Positions 24,727 through 38,332 of a stretch of 64,000 bases of DNA are shown in pieces. This DNA is from Enterobacter mori. Lineage in GTDB: Bacteria > Pseudomonadota > Gammaproteobacteria > Enterobacterales > Enterobacteriaceae. Every line of letters begins with the position of its first letter. The first letter of the stretch is position 1. The notes beneath the pieces were generated by a model. That model saw nothing but the letters and a program-made list of their open reading frames with translations. It made no database searches and was not told where the DNA came from. The DNA is taken from positions 806,001 to 870,000 of the forward strand of contig NZ_CP104285.1 in the NCBI RefSeq assembly GCF_025244905.1. Reading direction: 5' to 3'. Made by a program: the position numbers and the translations under genes.

Positions 24727-26163
24727 ATGAAAAAAACCACATTAGCAATGAGTGCACTGGCTCTGAGTTTAGGTTTAGCGCTGTCTCCTCTGACTGCTAC
24801 CGCAGCCGAGACCGCGTCGTCAGCAGCAACCGCGCAGCAGATGCCAAGCCTGGCACCGATGCTCGAAAAAGTGATGCCATCGGTGGTGAGTATTAACGTT
24901 GAGGGCAGCACGACCGTCAATACGCCGCGTATGCCGCGTAACTTCCAGCAGTTCTTCGGCGACAACTCGCCGTTCTGCCAGGACGGTTCGCCATTCCAGA
25001 GTTCCCCGTTCTGTCAGGGCGGTGGTGCAGGAGATGACAGTCAGGGCGGCGGCCAGCAGCAGAAATTCATGGCGCTTGGCTCGGGTGTCATCATTGACGC
25101 CGCAAAAGGCTACGTGGTGACGAACAACCACGTTGTGGATAACGCCAGCACCATTAAAGTTCAACTGAGCGACGGCCGTAAATTCGATGCCAAAGTGGTG
25201 GGTAAAGATCCGCGCTCCGACATCGCGCTGATCCAGATCCAGGATCCGAAAAACCTGACGGCGATTAAGCTTGCCGATTCCGACGCGCTGCGCGTGGGTG
25301 ACTACACCGTGGCAATCGGTAACCCGTTTGGTCTGGGCGAAACCGTGACTTCGGGGATCGTCTCTGCGCTGGGTCGTAGCGGCCTGAACGCGGAAAACTA
25401 CGAAAACTTCATCCAGACGGATGCGGCGATCAACCGCGGTAACTCCGGCGGTGCGCTGGTGAATCTGAACGGTGAACTGATCGGTATCAACACCGCCATT
25501 CTGGCACCGGACGGCGGCAACATTGGTATCGGCTTTGCTATCCCAAGCAACATGGTGAAAAACCTGACCGCGCAGATGGTGCAGTATGGTCAGGTGAAAC
25601 GCGGCGAACTGGGCATTCTCGGGACTGAGCTGAACTCCGAGCTGGCGAAAGCGATGAAGGTTGACGCCCAGCGCGGGGCATTCGTCAGCCAGGTGATGCC
25701 GAATTCCTCCGCGGCGAAAGCGGGCATTAAAGCGGGGGATGTGATCACCTCCCTGAACGGTAAACCGATCAGCAGCTTTGCCGCCCTGCGCGCCGAAGTG
25801 GGTTCCATGCCGATTGGCAGCAAAGTGACCCTCGGTCTGCTGCGTGACGGTAAGCCGGTTAACGTGAGCCTGGAGCTGCAGCAGAGCAGCCAGAATCAGG
25901 TAGATTCCAGCACCATCTTCAGCGGGATTGAAGGTGCCGAGATGAGCAATAAAGGCGCAGACAAAGGCGTGGTGGTGAACAACGTGAAAGCGAATTCACC
26001 GGCAGCCCGTATCGGCCTGAAAAAAGGTGATGTGATCATGGGCGCTAACCAGCAGCCGGTGAAAAACATCGCTGAACTGCGCAAAATTCTCGACAGCAAG
26101 CCTTCCGTGCTGGCGCTGAATATCCAGCGTGGTGATACCTCTCTTTATCTGCTGATGCAGTAA
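24727..26163 (+). CDS. degP: Periplasmic serine protease/chaperone DegP
   Basis: The start MKKTTLAMSALAL gives 478 residues; the open frame begins three codons earlier at a TTG but the ATG carries the signal peptide, cut after TATA. The catalytic triad is His135 (NNHVV), Asp165 (SDIAL) and Ser240 (GNSGGA). Two PDZ domains follow, near 285-375 and 390-475. It degrades or refolds misfolded envelope proteins in cage-like oligomers. The LA-loop between the Cys84 and Cys96 pair and the protease core (GGGAGDDSQGGGQQQK) is longer than in E. coli. A Cpx and sigma-E promoter precedes it. Confidence 0.98.
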   Translation: MKKTTLAMSALALSLGLALSPLTATAAETASSAATAQQMPSLAPMLEKVMPSVVSINVEGSTTVNTPRMPRNFQQFFGDNSPFCQDGSPFQSSPFCQGGGAGDDSQGGGQQQKFMALGSGVIIDAAKGYVVTNNHVVDNASTIKVQLSDGRKFDAKVVGKDPRSDIALIQIQDPKNLTAIKLADSDALRVGDYTVAIGNPFGLGETVTSGIVSALGRSGLNAENYENFIQTDAAINRGNSGGALVNLNGELIGINTAILAPDGGNIGIGFAIPSNMVKNLTAQMVQYGQVKRGELGILGTELNSELAKAMKVDAQRGAFVSQVMPNSSAAKAGIKAGDVITSLNGKPISSFAALRAEVGSMPIGSKVTLGLLRDGKPVNVSLELQQSSQNQVDSSTIFSGIEGAEMSNKGADKGVVVNNVKANSPAARIGLKKGDVIMGANQQPVKNIAELRKILDSKPSVLALNIQRGDTSLYLLMQ

Positions 26164-26170
26164 TCCACTT

Positions 26171-26195
26171 AAGCCCCTGTTCGCAGGGGCTTTCT
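26171..26195 (+). terminator. Intrinsic terminator of degP
   Basis: A perfect 9-bp stem AAGCCCCTG / CAGGGGCTT closes a TTCG tetraloop, followed by tctcgttt. It starts eight bases after the degP stop. Confidence 0.88.
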
Positions 26196-26309
26196 CGTTT
26201 CTGTGACGCTTACCACAACTCCATACTTCTCCCTCTCTCTTTGTGCATTCGCACAATGCGGCCGTCGCTGAACTTCCCTATGCTTGAGCTCTGCTCAAAG
26301 GAGGGTTAC

Positions 26310-27467
26310 ATGGCTGGCTGGCATCTTGATACCAAAATGGCGCAGGATATCGTGGCGCGCACTATGCGCATCATTGATACCAATATCAACGTAATGGATG
26401 CCCGTGGGCGCATTATCGGTAGCGGCGATCGCGAGCGTATTGGGGAATTGCACGAAGGTGCACTGCTGGTGCTCTCCCAGGGCCGCGTGGTAGATATCGA
26501 CGATGCGGTAGCAAAACATCTGCACGGCGTACGTCAGGGCATCAATTTACCGCTGCGCCTTGAAGGGGAAATTGTCGGCGTTATCGGTCTGACCGGCGAG
26601 CCGGAGTCGCTGCGTAAATACGGCGAGCTGGTCTGTATGACGGCGGAGATGATGCTGGAGCAGTCGCGCCTGATGCACCTTCTCGCCCAGGACAGCCGCC
26701 TGCGCGAAGAGCTGGTCATGAACCTTATACAGGCGGATGAGCATACGCCTGCACTCAGCGAATGGGCGCAGCGGTTGGGGATCGATCTGAACCAGCCGCG
26801 CGTGGTGGCGGTGATTGAGGTTGATAGCGGCCAGCTTGGCGTGGACAGTGCCATGGCAGAGCTGCAGCAGCTGCAAAACGCGCTGGCGACGCCGGAACGC
26901 AATAACCTGGTGGCGATTGTGTCTCTGACTGAAATGGTGGTGCTTAAACCCGCACTCAATCAGTTTGGCCGCTGGGATGCAGAAGACCATCGACGCCGTG
27001 TGGAGCTGCTGATTGCACGCATGCAGGAGAACGGCCAGCTGCGCTTTCGCGTTGCGCTGGGCAATTACTTTACCGGGCCGGGCAGTATCGCCCGTTCCTG
27101 GCGGACCGCACGCACCACCATGATGGTGGGTAAACAGCGTATGCCGGAAAGCCGCAGTTATTTCTATCAGGATTTGATGCTTCCGGTGCTGCTCGACAGC
27201 CTGCGCGGTGGGTGGCAGGCCAATGAGCTGGCGCGACCATTAGCGCGCCTGAAAGCCATGGACAACAACGGCTTGCTGCGCCGCACATTGCAGGCCTGGT
27301 TCCGTCACAACGTGCAGCCGCTGGCGACCTCGAAGGCGCTGTTTATTCACCGCAATACCCTGGAGTATCGGCTCAACCGCATTTCGGAGCTGACGGGGCT
27401 GGATCTGGGAAATTTTGACGACAGGCTACTGCTGTATGTGGCGCTGCAGCTGGACGAACAGAGATGA
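26310..27467 (+). CDS. cdaR: Sugar diacid utilization regulator CdaR
   Basis: The ATG at 26310 follows AAAGGAGGGT, an excellent ribosome site, and gives 385 residues as in E. coli; 23 upstream codons were discarded. The N-terminal sugar-diacid recognition domain covers about 1-135 (MAGWHLDTKMAQDIVARTMR), and the C-terminal PucR-type helix-turn-helix is at about 320-385 (FIHRNTLEYRLNRI). In E. coli it activates genes for glucarate, galactarate and glycerate use, which are not in this window. It is convergent with yaeH across two repeats. Confidence 0.96.
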   Translation: MAGWHLDTKMAQDIVARTMRIIDTNINVMDARGRIIGSGDRERIGELHEGALLVLSQGRVVDIDDAVAKHLHGVRQGINLPLRLEGEIVGVIGLTGEPESLRKYGELVCMTAEMMLEQSRLMHLLAQDSRLREELVMNLIQADEHTPALSEWAQRLGIDLNQPRVVAVIEVDSGQLGVDSAMAELQQLQNALATPERNNLVAIVSLTEMVVLKPALNQFGRWDAEDHRRRVELLIARMQENGQLRFRVALGNYFTGPGSIARSWRTARTTMMVGKQRMPESRSYFYQDLMLPVLLDSLRGGWQANELARPLARLKAMDNNGLLRRTLQAWFRHNVQPLATSKALFIHRNTLEYRLNRISELTGLDLGNFDDRLLLYVALQLDEQR

Positions 27468-27476
27468 TGTGGTTTT

Positions 27477-27508
27477 GCCGGGTGGCGGCTTCGCCTTACC
27501 CGGCCTAC
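27477..27508. repeat. REP element
   Basis: The palindrome gccgggtggcggcttcgcc followed by ttacccggcctac is a standard enterobacterial REP sequence. It begins nine bases after the cdaR stop and is followed at once by repeat copy 4. Confidence 0.88.
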
Positions 27509-27517
27509 ATGCTGGTT

Positions 27518-27568
27518 TTCTCCCTCTCCCTGTGGGAGAGGGCGGGGTGAGGGCATCAGGCCGCACCG
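27518..27568 (-). repeat. Intergenic palindromic repeat, copy 4
   Basis: This copy runs on the minus strand: ttctccctctccc / gggagagggcggggtgaggg, then gcatcaggccgcac. It is the reverse complement of copies 1-3 and lies beside a REP element in the convergent cdaR-yaeH gap. Confidence 0.82.
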
Positions 27569-27572
27569 TTAA

Positions 27573-27962
27573 TTACTTATTACGAGTAAGCTTCTCAAGA
27601 TCTGCTTCAATCTCGCTGATCTTATTCGTTACAACGCTTTCAAGGTGACGCAGATCGTCAAGGATCTTACGCTTGAGATCGACTTCGGTGCGGTCGCGCT
27701 GGCAGATCTGATCGAGTTCATCGATCACATAGCGCAGGTTCGGGCTGATTTCCTGTACTTCTTTGTAACCCTGACCGATGCCGTCAGCCACCACGGTTTT
27801 GCGCTGGCGTGGATATTTAAACTTCACGCTTTTGGCGAAAAACTCACCTTTGTCCTTGTGAAAATAGATTTTAAGAATATCGTTATTGGCTTCCTGACGG
27901 AGGCTGTAACGATCAATTTCATCAGGATTGGTAATGCCCAGACTTTTCAGATTATCGTACAT
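27573..27962 (-). CDS. yaeH: UPF0325 family protein YaeH
   Basis: The 129-residue protein starts [20 protein letters not shown] and matches the conserved enterobacterial YaeH. It is hydrophilic, rich in charged residues, and its C-terminal 50 residues are likely helical or coiled coil ([17 protein letters not shown]). No signal peptide or membrane segment is seen. Its function is unknown. It follows dapD on the minus strand but is separated from it by a terminator. Confidence 0.9.
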   Translation of the reverse strand: MYDNLKSLGITNPDEIDRYSLRQEANNDILKIYFHKDKGEFFAKSVKFKYPRQRKTVVADGIGQGYKEVQEISPNLRYVIDELDQICQRDRTEVDLKRKILDDLRHLESVVTNKISEIEADLEKLTRNK

Positions 27963-28034
27963 AGCGGTACCCTTGATCTCAACATAACCTTTGAATAATT
28001 AACGAAAAAATCTATTTTCGCCACCCTCAGATAC

Positions 28035-28064
28035 AAAAAAAGCGGGGTTGCCCCCGCTTTTTGT
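28035..28064. terminator. Bidirectional terminator after dapD
   Basis: AGCGGGG / CCCCGCT with a TTGC loop is flanked by seven A on the left and five T on the right. It ends dapD on the minus strand. Confidence 0.88.
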
Positions 28065-28073
28065 TATACCCGA

Positions 28074-28898
28074 TTAATCGATGGTGCGCAGCAACTCGTT
28101 GATGCCCACTTTACCGCGGGTTTTCGCATCCACTTTCTTCACGATAACCGCGCAGTACAGGCTGTATTTACCGTCTTTAGACGGCAGGTTGCCGGAAACC
28201 ACCACAGAACCCGCTGGAACGCGACCGTAGTGAACTTCACCGGTCTCGCGGTCATAAATACGGGTGCTCTGGCCGATGTAAACGCCCATGGAGATCACGG
28301 AGCCTTCTTCCACGATCACGCCTTCAACCACTTCGGAACGTGCACCGATGAAGCAGTTATCTTCGATGATGGTTGGGTTAGCCTGCAGTGGCTCCAGTAC
28401 GCCACCGATGCCGACGCCACCGGACAGGTGAACGTTTTTACCGATCTGCGCGCAGGAACCGACTGTCGCCCAGGTATCCACCATAGAGCCTTCGTCAACG
28501 TAAGCACCGATGTTTACGTAAGATGGCATCAGCACGGTATTGCGCGCGATGAACGCGCCCTGACGCACTGCCGCAGGTGGTACCACGCGGAAGCCTTCTT
28601 TCTGGAAGCGCGCTTCGTCGTAGTCAGCGAATTTCATTGGCACTTTATCGAAGTAGCGGCTTTCTGCTCCGTCGATAACCTGGTTATCGTTGATACGGAA
28701 AGAGAGCAGCACGGCTTTCTTCAGCCATTGATGAGTGACCCACTGACCGTCGATTTTTTCTGCCACGCGTAATGCGCCGGAATCCAGCAGGGAAATAACC
28801 TGGTTTACCGCTTCACGGGTCACGGTATCCACATTTGCCGGAGTGATCTCGGCGCGACGCTCAAAAGCGGACTCAATAACGTTCTGTAACTGCTGCAT
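28074..28898 (-). CDS. dapD: 2,3,4,5-tetrahydropyridine-2,6-dicarboxylate N-succinyltransferase DapD
   Basis: The 274-residue protein starts [18 protein letters not shown] and has E. coli DapD length. The middle and C-terminal parts are hexapeptide repeats (for example [24 protein letters not shown]) that form a left-handed beta helix. It succinylates tetrahydrodipicolinate in the lysine and meso-diaminopimelate route, essential for peptidoglycan. It lies 32 bases after glnD on the same strand. Confidence 0.97.
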   Translation of the reverse strand: MQQLQNVIESAFERRAEITPANVDTVTREAVNQVISLLDSGALRVAEKIDGQWVTHQWLKKAVLLSFRINDNQVIDGAESRYFDKVPMKFADYDEARFQKEGFRVVPPAAVRQGAFIARNTVLMPSYVNIGAYVDEGSMVDTWATVGSCAQIGKNVHLSGGVGIGGVLEPLQANPTIIEDNCFIGARSEVVEGVIVEEGSVISMGVYIGQSTRIYDRETGEVHYGRVPAGSVVVSGNLPSKDGKYSLYCAVIVKKVDAKTRGKVGINELLRTID

Positions 28899-28930
28899 TG
28901 TTTACTCTTTCCATTTCACTAAAAAACACG

Positions 28931-32463
<3,533 letters not shown>

Positions 32464-32584
32464 GTAATCTGTCCATCGGTGTCGATTTTTTCGACAATAC
32501 TAGTTCAAGTACCGTCAATGGTAACAGTCTGGCGCACCCACTGCCAAATTGAGAATCATTAACAGCACACACCGCCAACAATTA

Positions 32585-32614
32585 TTGGTTTCTGGCCGTG
32601 TTTTATGGTATAAA
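32585..32614 (+). promoter_or_regulatory. Probable rpsB-tsf promoter
   Basis: TTGGTT (32585-32590) and TATAAA (32609-32614) are separated by 18 bases and followed by a GC-rich discriminator gcgcgcc, a feature of stringently controlled ribosomal promoters. Transcription would start near 32621. Confidence 0.65.
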
Positions 32615-32622
32615 GCGCGCCG

Positions 32623-33510
<888 letters not shown>

Positions 33511-33545
33511 TAAGGTTTTACCCCTTATTAGTACCGTGTATGAAT

Positions 33546-33571
33546 AGGGGCCAATTATCGGCCCCTTTTTT
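33546..33571 (+). terminator. Partial terminator between rpsB and tsf
   Basis: AGGGGCC / GGCCCCT with a seven-base loop is followed by six T. A second inverted repeat, AATAAGG / CCTTATT, lies just upstream (33508-33529), overlapping the rpsB stop. Such attenuation sets the ratio of S2 to EF-Ts. Confidence 0.85.
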
Positions 33572-33627
33572 CAATTTATACTGTTTGGCTTATGGCCGGG
33601 CAGTTCACATCTCCCGAGGATTTAAGA

Positions 33628-34479
33628 ATGGCTGAAATTACCGCATCCCTGGTAAAAGAGCTGCGCGAGCGTACTGGCGCAGGCATGATGGATTGCAAAA
33701 AAGCGCTGACTGAAGCGAACGGCGACATTGAGCTGGCAATCGAAAACATGCGTAAATCCGGTGCGATCAAAGCAGCTAAGAAAGCAGGCAACGTTGCTGC
33801 TGACGGCGTGATCATCACTAAAATCGACGGCACCTACGGCATCATTCTGGAAGTTAACTGCCAGACTGACTTCGTTGCTAAAGATGGCGGTTTCCAGGCA
33901 TTTGCGAACAAAGTACTGGACGCAGCTGTAGCGGGCAAAATCACTGACGTTGAAGTTCTGAAAGCACAGTTCGAAGAAGAACGTGTTGCGCTGGTTGCTA
34001 AAATCGGTGAGAACATCAACATCCGTCGCGTATCTTCCCTGGAAGGCGAAGTACTGGGCTCTTACCAGCACGGCGCACGTATCGGTGTTCTGGTTGCGGC
34101 TAAAGGCGCTGACGAAGAGCTGGTTAAACAGCTGGCAATGCACATCGCTGCTAGCAAGCCAGAATTCGTTAAGCCAGAAGACGTGTCTGCTGAAGTGGTA
34201 GAGAAAGAGTACCAGGTTCAGCTGGACATCGCGATGCAGTCTGGTAAGCCTAAAGAAATCGCAGAGAAAATGGTTGAAGGCCGCATGAAGAAATTCACCG
34301 GCGAAGTTTCTCTGACTGGCCAGCCTTTCGTTATGGATCCAAGCAAGTCTGTTGCTCAGCTGCTGAAAGAGCACAACGCTGACGTAACTGGCTTCATCCG
34401 CTTCGAAGTGGGCGAAGGCATCGAGAAAGTTGAGACTGACTTCGCAGCAGAAGTTGCTGCAATGTCCAAGCAGTCTTAA
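33628..34479 (+). CDS. tsf: Elongation factor Ts
   Basis: The ATG at 33628, behind CGAGGA, gives 283 residues starting [21 protein letters not shown]; 12 upstream codons lie in the spacer. The EF-Tu contact motif TDFVAKD is present. It exchanges GDP on EF-Tu. Sequence, length and codon bias match the enterobacterial protein. Confidence 0.99.
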   Translation: MAEITASLVKELRERTGAGMMDCKKALTEANGDIELAIENMRKSGAIKAAKKAGNVAADGVIITKIDGTYGIILEVNCQTDFVAKDGGFQAFANKVLDAAVAGKITDVEVLKAQFEEERVALVAKIGENINIRRVSSLEGEVLGSYQHGARIGVLVAAKGADEELVKQLAMHIAASKPEFVKPEDVSAEVVEKEYQVQLDIAMQSGKPKEIAEKMVEGRMKKFTGEVSLTGQPFVMDPSKSVAQLLKEHNADVTGFIRFEVGEGIEKVETDFAAEVAAMSKQS

Positions 34480-34486
34480 TGATTGA

Positions 34487-34516
34487 AAAGGAGCCGCCTG
34501 AGGGCGGCTTCTTTTT
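34487..34516 (+). terminator. Terminator of rpsB-tsf
   Basis: AAGGAGCCGCC / GGCGGCTTCTT with a short TGAG loop is followed by five T, eight bases after the tsf stop. Confidence 0.88.
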
Positions 34517-34629
34517 GTCACCCGTCATACAAAATCAGACAGGTTACTGTATCCCTGCGCTGGTTTGCGGCATAACATGTCGCCAGAATTAACCCCCATC
34601 TTAATCGTTGACAGTCTCAGGAAAGAAAC

Positions 34630-35355
34630 ATGGCTACCAATGCAAAACCCGTGTACAAACGCATTCTGCTTAAGCTGAGTGGCGAAGCGCTGCAGGGAAC
34701 GGAAGGCTTCGGTATTGACGCAAGCATCCTTGACCGCATGGCACAGGAAATCAAAGAACTGGTCGAACTGGGTATTCAGGTTGGCGTGGTTATTGGCGGT
34801 GGCAACCTTTTCCGTGGTGCTGGTCTGGCGAAAGCGGGGATGAACCGCGTTGTTGGCGACCACATGGGTATGCTGGCAACGGTGATGAATGGCCTGGCAA
34901 TGCGTGATGCGCTCCATCGCGCCTATGTGAACGCCCGCCTGATGTCCGCTATTCCCCTGAACGGCGTGTGCGATAACTACAGCTGGGCAGAAGCCATCAG
35001 CCTGCTGCGTAACAACCGCGTGGTGATCCTCTCCGCCGGTACGGGTAACCCGTTCTTTACCACCGATTCCGCTGCCTGCCTGCGCGGTATCGAAATCGAA
35101 GCCGATGTGGTGCTGAAAGCGACCAAAGTGGATGGCGTGTTTACTGCCGATCCGGCAAAAGATCCGTCTGCGACTATGTACGATCAGCTGAGCTACAGCG
35201 AAGTGCTGGATAAAGAGCTGAAAGTCATGGATCTTGCCGCCTTCACGCTGGCTCGTGACCACAAACTGCCGATCCGTGTCTTCAACATGAACAAGCCGGG
35301 CGCACTGCGCCGTGTTGTAATGGGCGAAAAAGAAGGCACTTTGATCACGGAATAA
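34630..35355 (+). CDS. pyrH: Uridylate kinase PyrH
   Basis: The 241-residue protein starts [21 protein letters not shown]. Amino-acid kinase motifs are seen: [18 protein letters not shown] and the ATP-binding [12 protein letters not shown]. It phosphorylates UMP to UDP as a hexamer, is activated by GTP and inhibited by UTP, and is essential. It is followed by a hairpin and the frr promoter. Confidence 0.98.
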   Translation: MATNAKPVYKRILLKLSGEALQGTEGFGIDASILDRMAQEIKELVELGIQVGVVIGGGNLFRGAGLAKAGMNRVVGDHMGMLATVMNGLAMRDALHRAYVNARLMSAIPLNGVCDNYSWAEAISLLRNNRVVILSAGTGNPFFTTDSAACLRGIEIEADVVLKATKVDGVFTADPAKDPSATMYDQLSYSEVLDKELKVMDLAAFTLARDHKLPIRVFNMNKPGALRRVVMGEKEGTLITE

Positions 35356-35376
35356 TTTCCGTCGGCGATAAATACA

Positions 35377-35413
35377 GGTAAGATTCCGCTTTACTTTGTA
35401 GTGGTATCTTACC
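35377..35413 (+). other. Extended RNA hairpin between pyrH and frr
   Basis: GGTAAGAT (35377-35384) pairs with ATCTTACC (35406-35413). After a T-T mismatch, CCGC pairs with GTGG (one G-U), leaving an 11-base loop. No T tract follows, so it is not a standard terminator. A role in mRNA processing or stability is possible. Confidence 0.6.
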
Positions 35414-35430
35414 CGGACGCGCCTTTGGCG

Positions 35431-35457
35431 TTGTCATGAATTAAACGCGACTATACT
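35431..35457 (+). promoter_or_regulatory. Possible frr promoter
   Basis: TTGTCA (35431-35436) and TATACT (35452-35457) are 15 bases apart, a little short. The -10 context gactatacttag is close to that recalled for E. coli frr. Confidence 0.5.
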
Positions 35458-35522
35458 TAGCACACCTGTAGCGCTGTGCTGGCGGTTAGTCTGCCTGAGA
35501 CAAGTTTTCAAGGATCCGTAAC

Positions 35523-36080
35523 GTGATTAACGACATCAGAAAAGATGCTGAAGTACGCATGGATAAATGCGTAGAAGCGTTCAAAAACCAAATCAGCAAA
35601 ATCCGTACTGGCCGTGCTTCTCCAAGCCTGCTGGATGGCATCATCGTAGAATACTACGGTACGCCCACTCCACTGCGTCAGCTGGCAAGCGTTACCGTAG
35701 AAGATACCCGTACGCTGAAAATCAACGTATTCGATCGTTCAATGAGCCCGGCTATTGAGAAAGCGATCATGGCGTCTGACCTCGGTTTGAACCCAAGCTC
35801 TGCGGGTGCTGACATTCGCGTTCCGCTGCCTGCGCTGACCGAAGAACGTCGTAAAGACCTGATCAAAGTGGTGCGCGGTGAAGCTGAGCAAGGTCGTGTT
35901 TCCGTACGTAACGTACGTCGCGACGCGAACGATAAAGTAAAAGCGCTGCTGAAAGAAAAAGAGATCAGTGAAGATGATGACCGTCGTTCCCAGGATGACG
36001 TGCAGAAGATGACTGACGCGGCTATCAAGAAAATTGATGCGGCGCTGGCAGATAAAGAAGCGGAACTGATGCAGTTCTGA
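35523..36080 (+). CDS. frr: Ribosome recycling factor
   Basis: A GTG start, as in E. coli frr, gives 185 residues starting [20 protein letters not shown], with AAGGAT upstream. The tRNA-shaped two-domain protein has the conserved [15 protein letters not shown] and the hinge around residues 30 and 105. With EF-G it splits post-termination ribosomes and is essential. Confidence 0.98.
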   Translation: MINDIRKDAEVRMDKCVEAFKNQISKIRTGRASPSLLDGIIVEYYGTPTPLRQLASVTVEDTRTLKINVFDRSMSPAIEKAIMASDLGLNPSSAGADIRVPLPALTEERRKDLIKVVRGEAEQGRVSVRNVRRDANDKVKALLKEKEISEDDDRRSQDDVQKMTDAAIKKIDAALADKEAELMQF

Positions 36081-36175
36081 TTTCTGTCGTACACTGATAA
36101 ACGCCGTTCAGGGGACGTTGTGTCTTACTGGCGGCGTTTTGCTTTTATCTGGTCTAACTTTTTTCCGGGCATCTC

Positions 36176-37375
36176 ATGAAGCATTTAACACTCCTTGGCT
36201 CAACCGGCTCTATCGGTTGCAGCACTCTTGACGTGGTTCGCCATAATCCTGAAAGCTACACCGTGACCGCCCTTGTGGCTGGTAAAAATGTGCAGCGCAT
36301 GGTGGAGCAGTGTCTGGAGTTTACGCCCCGCTTTGCGGTGATGGATGACGAGGAGAGTGCTCGCCAGGTGAAAGCGCTGCTGCAGGAAAAGGGCAGTCGT
36401 ACTGAGGTGCTCAGTGGTCAGCGGGCGGCATGCGAGATGGCTGCGCTGGATGAGGTCGATCAGGTGATGGCCGCGATCGTTGGGGCGGCTGGGCTTCTGC
36501 CGACGCTTGCCGCTATTGATGCCGGTAAAGATGTCCTGCTGGCGAATAAAGAGTCGCTGGTGACCTGCGGACGCCTGTTTATGGAGGCGGTCAAACAGAG
36601 CGGGGCGCGTCTTTTACCGGTTGATAGCGAACACAACGCCATTTTTCAGAGTTTGCCGCAACCTTTTCAACAGAACCTGGGGTACGCTGACCTGGAGCAG
36701 AATGGCGTTGTGTCGATTCTGCTCACCGGGTCTGGTGGCCCGTTCCGTGAAACGCCACTGTCTGAACTGAGCGCAATGACGCCGGATCAGGCGTGCCGTC
36801 ATCCGAACTGGTCGATGGGTCGTAAGATCTCCGTCGATTCAGCCACCATGATGAATAAAGGTCTGGAATACATTGAAGCGCGCTGGCTGTTTAATGCGTC
36901 AGCGAAACAGATGGAAGTGCTGATCCACCCGCAATCGGTGATTCACTCTATGGTGCGCTATCAGGATGGCAGCGTGCTTGCTCAGTTGGGCGAACCGGAT
37001 ATGCGCACGCCTATCGCTCACGCGATGGCGTGGCCAAACCGCGTGACATCCGGGGCAAAACCGCTCGATTTCTGCAAGCTGAGTTCACTGACCTTTAGCG
37101 AGCCTGATTACGACCGTTACCCGTGCCTGAAGCTCGCGATGACGGCCTTTGACCAGGGGCAGGCGGCGACGACGGCACTGAATGCAGCGAATGAAGTGAC
37201 CGTTGAGGCATTTCTGAATCAGCAGATCCGCTTTACCGATATCGCAGCAATGAATCTTTCAGTGCTTGAATTGATGGATTTGTGCGAACCACAAAGCGTG
37301 GAAGAGGTGCTGGCGGTCGATGCAGAGGCTCGCATTGTTGCACGTAAACAGGTGACACGTCCCGCAAGCTGGTGA
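36176..37375 (+). CDS. dxr: 1-deoxy-D-xylulose 5-phosphate reductoisomerase
   Basis: The 399-residue protein (E. coli 398) has the NADPH loop GSTGSIG at 8-14, the metal-binding [10 protein letters not shown] and [10 protein letters not shown], and a C-terminal helical domain ending PASW. It converts DXP to MEP, the first committed step of the MEP isoprenoid route, and is the fosmidomycin target. It ends before a promoter-terminator unit that separates it from uppS. Confidence 0.98.
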   Translation: MKHLTLLGSTGSIGCSTLDVVRHNPESYTVTALVAGKNVQRMVEQCLEFTPRFAVMDDEESARQVKALLQEKGSRTEVLSGQRAACEMAALDEVDQVMAAIVGAAGLLPTLAAIDAGKDVLLANKESLVTCGRLFMEAVKQSGARLLPVDSEHNAIFQSLPQPFQQNLGYADLEQNGVVSILLTGSGGPFRETPLSELSAMTPDQACRHPNWSMGRKISVDSATMMNKGLEYIEARWLFNASAKQMEVLIHPQSVIHSMVRYQDGSVLAQLGEPDMRTPIAHAMAWPNRVTSGAKPLDFCKLSSLTFSEPDYDRYPCLKLAMTAFDQGQAATTALNAANEVTVEAFLNQQIRFTDIAAMNLSVLELMDLCEPQSVEEVLAVDAEARIVARKQVTRPASW

Positions 37376-37402
37376 TAAAGCAGCCACTAGTCGTCGTGCT
37401 AT

Positions 37403-37431
37403 TTGTTAGCGTTGTGCTTCAGTGATATAGT
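37403..37431 (+). promoter_or_regulatory. Sigma-70 promoter in the dxr-uppS gap
   Basis: TTGTTA (37403-37408) and TATAGT (37426-37431) are 17 bases apart, an ideal spacing. Transcription would start near 37438, only about 60 bases before a strong terminator. Confidence 0.7.
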
Positions 37432-37437
37432 CTGCGC

Positions 37438-37501
37438 CACCTGATCGCAGGTATTTGACTTTATGTGGTCAGGTAAGCCGTGGTTTGACACGGCTTTTTT
37501 A
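37438..37501 (+). ncRNA. Candidate short RNA between promoter and terminator (dxr-uppS)
   Basis: The promoter at 37403-37431 and the intrinsic terminator at 37475-37501 bound a transcript of about 60-65 bases. It includes the inverted repeat cctgatcgcagg and ends in the terminator hairpin. It could be an independent small RNA or an attenuated leader for uppS. No expression evidence can be seen here. Confidence 0.4.
37475..37501 (+). terminator. Intrinsic terminator upstream of uppS
   Basis: AAGCCGTG / CACGGCTT encloses GTTTGA and is followed by six T. It lies 60 bases before the uppS start, so uppS needs readthrough or a promoter between 37502 and 37561. Confidence 0.9.
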
Positions 37502-37561
37502 TGTATAGGCTTCAGTATTCCTGTGTACCGCTAAATCCTTTTCAGGGACTAAAAACGCGTT

Positions 37562-38320
37562 ATGTTGTCTGCGAATCAACCAATGAGCGAAAACTTGCCA
37601 GCGCATGGCTGTCGTCATGTAGCAATCATCATGGATGGCAACGGCCGCTGGGCGAAAAGACAAGGGAAGATACGAGCCTTTGGGCATAAAGCGGGGGCGA
37701 AGTCCGTTCGCCGCGCCGTTTCTTTTGCCGCCAATAACGGCATTGATGCGTTAACGCTCTATGCTTTTAGCAGTGAGAACTGGAATCGACCACCGCAGGA
37801 AGTGACTGCGTTGATGGAACTGTTTGTGTGGGCGCTCGATAGCGAAGTAAAAAGCCTGCACCGCCACAACGTCCGCCTGCGTATTATTGGCGAAACCAGT
37901 CGTTTTAACTCACGTTTGCAGGAACGGATTCGCAAAGCAGAAGCGCTGACGGAAAACAATACCGGCCTGACGCTCAATATCGCGGCGAATTACGGCGGAC
38001 GCTGGGATATTATTCAGGGCGTTCGGCATCTTGCCGAGCAGGTTCAGGAAGGGCTATTGAGACCCGACCAAATTGATGAAGAGGCGCTCAGTCGGCAAAT
38101 CTGCATGAATGAACTGGCGCCTGTGGATTTGGTAATAAGGACAGGGGGGGAACACCGTATAAGTAACTTTTTGCTTTGGCAAATCGCCTACGCCGAACTT
38201 TACTTTACTGATGTTCTTTGGCCCGATTTTGATGAACAAGACTTTGAAGGTGCGCTGCATGCCTTTGCCAATCGAGAGCGTCGTTTCGGCGGCACCGAGC
38301 CTGGCGGCGACAAAGCCTGA
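37562..38320 (+). CDS. uppS: Undecaprenyl diphosphate synthase
   Basis: The 252-residue cis-prenyltransferase has the catalytic Asp25 in MDGNGRWAK, the conserved FSSENWNRP, and IRTGGEHRISNFLLWQ. It adds eight isopentenyl units to farnesyl diphosphate to make the C55 carrier lipid for peptidoglycan and O-antigen. It opens the envelope gene cluster. The gene is also called ispU. Confidence 0.98.
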   Translation: MLSANQPMSENLPAHGCRHVAIIMDGNGRWAKRQGKIRAFGHKAGAKSVRRAVSFAANNGIDALTLYAFSSENWNRPPQEVTALMELFVWALDSEVKSLHRHNVRLRIIGETSRFNSRLQERIRKAEALTENNTGLTLNIAANYGGRWDIIQGVRHLAEQVQEGLLRPDQIDEEALSRQICMNELAPVDLVIRTGGEHRISNFLLWQIAYAELYFTDVLWPDFDEQDFEGALHAFANRERRFGGTEPGGDKA

Positions 38321-38332
38321 TGGGGGTAGCTT

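Noticed and set aside
17362..27568. Repeat copies as a degenerate CRISPR array
   Set aside because: Copies are kilobases apart, sit after different genes, and lack regular spacers or cas genes.
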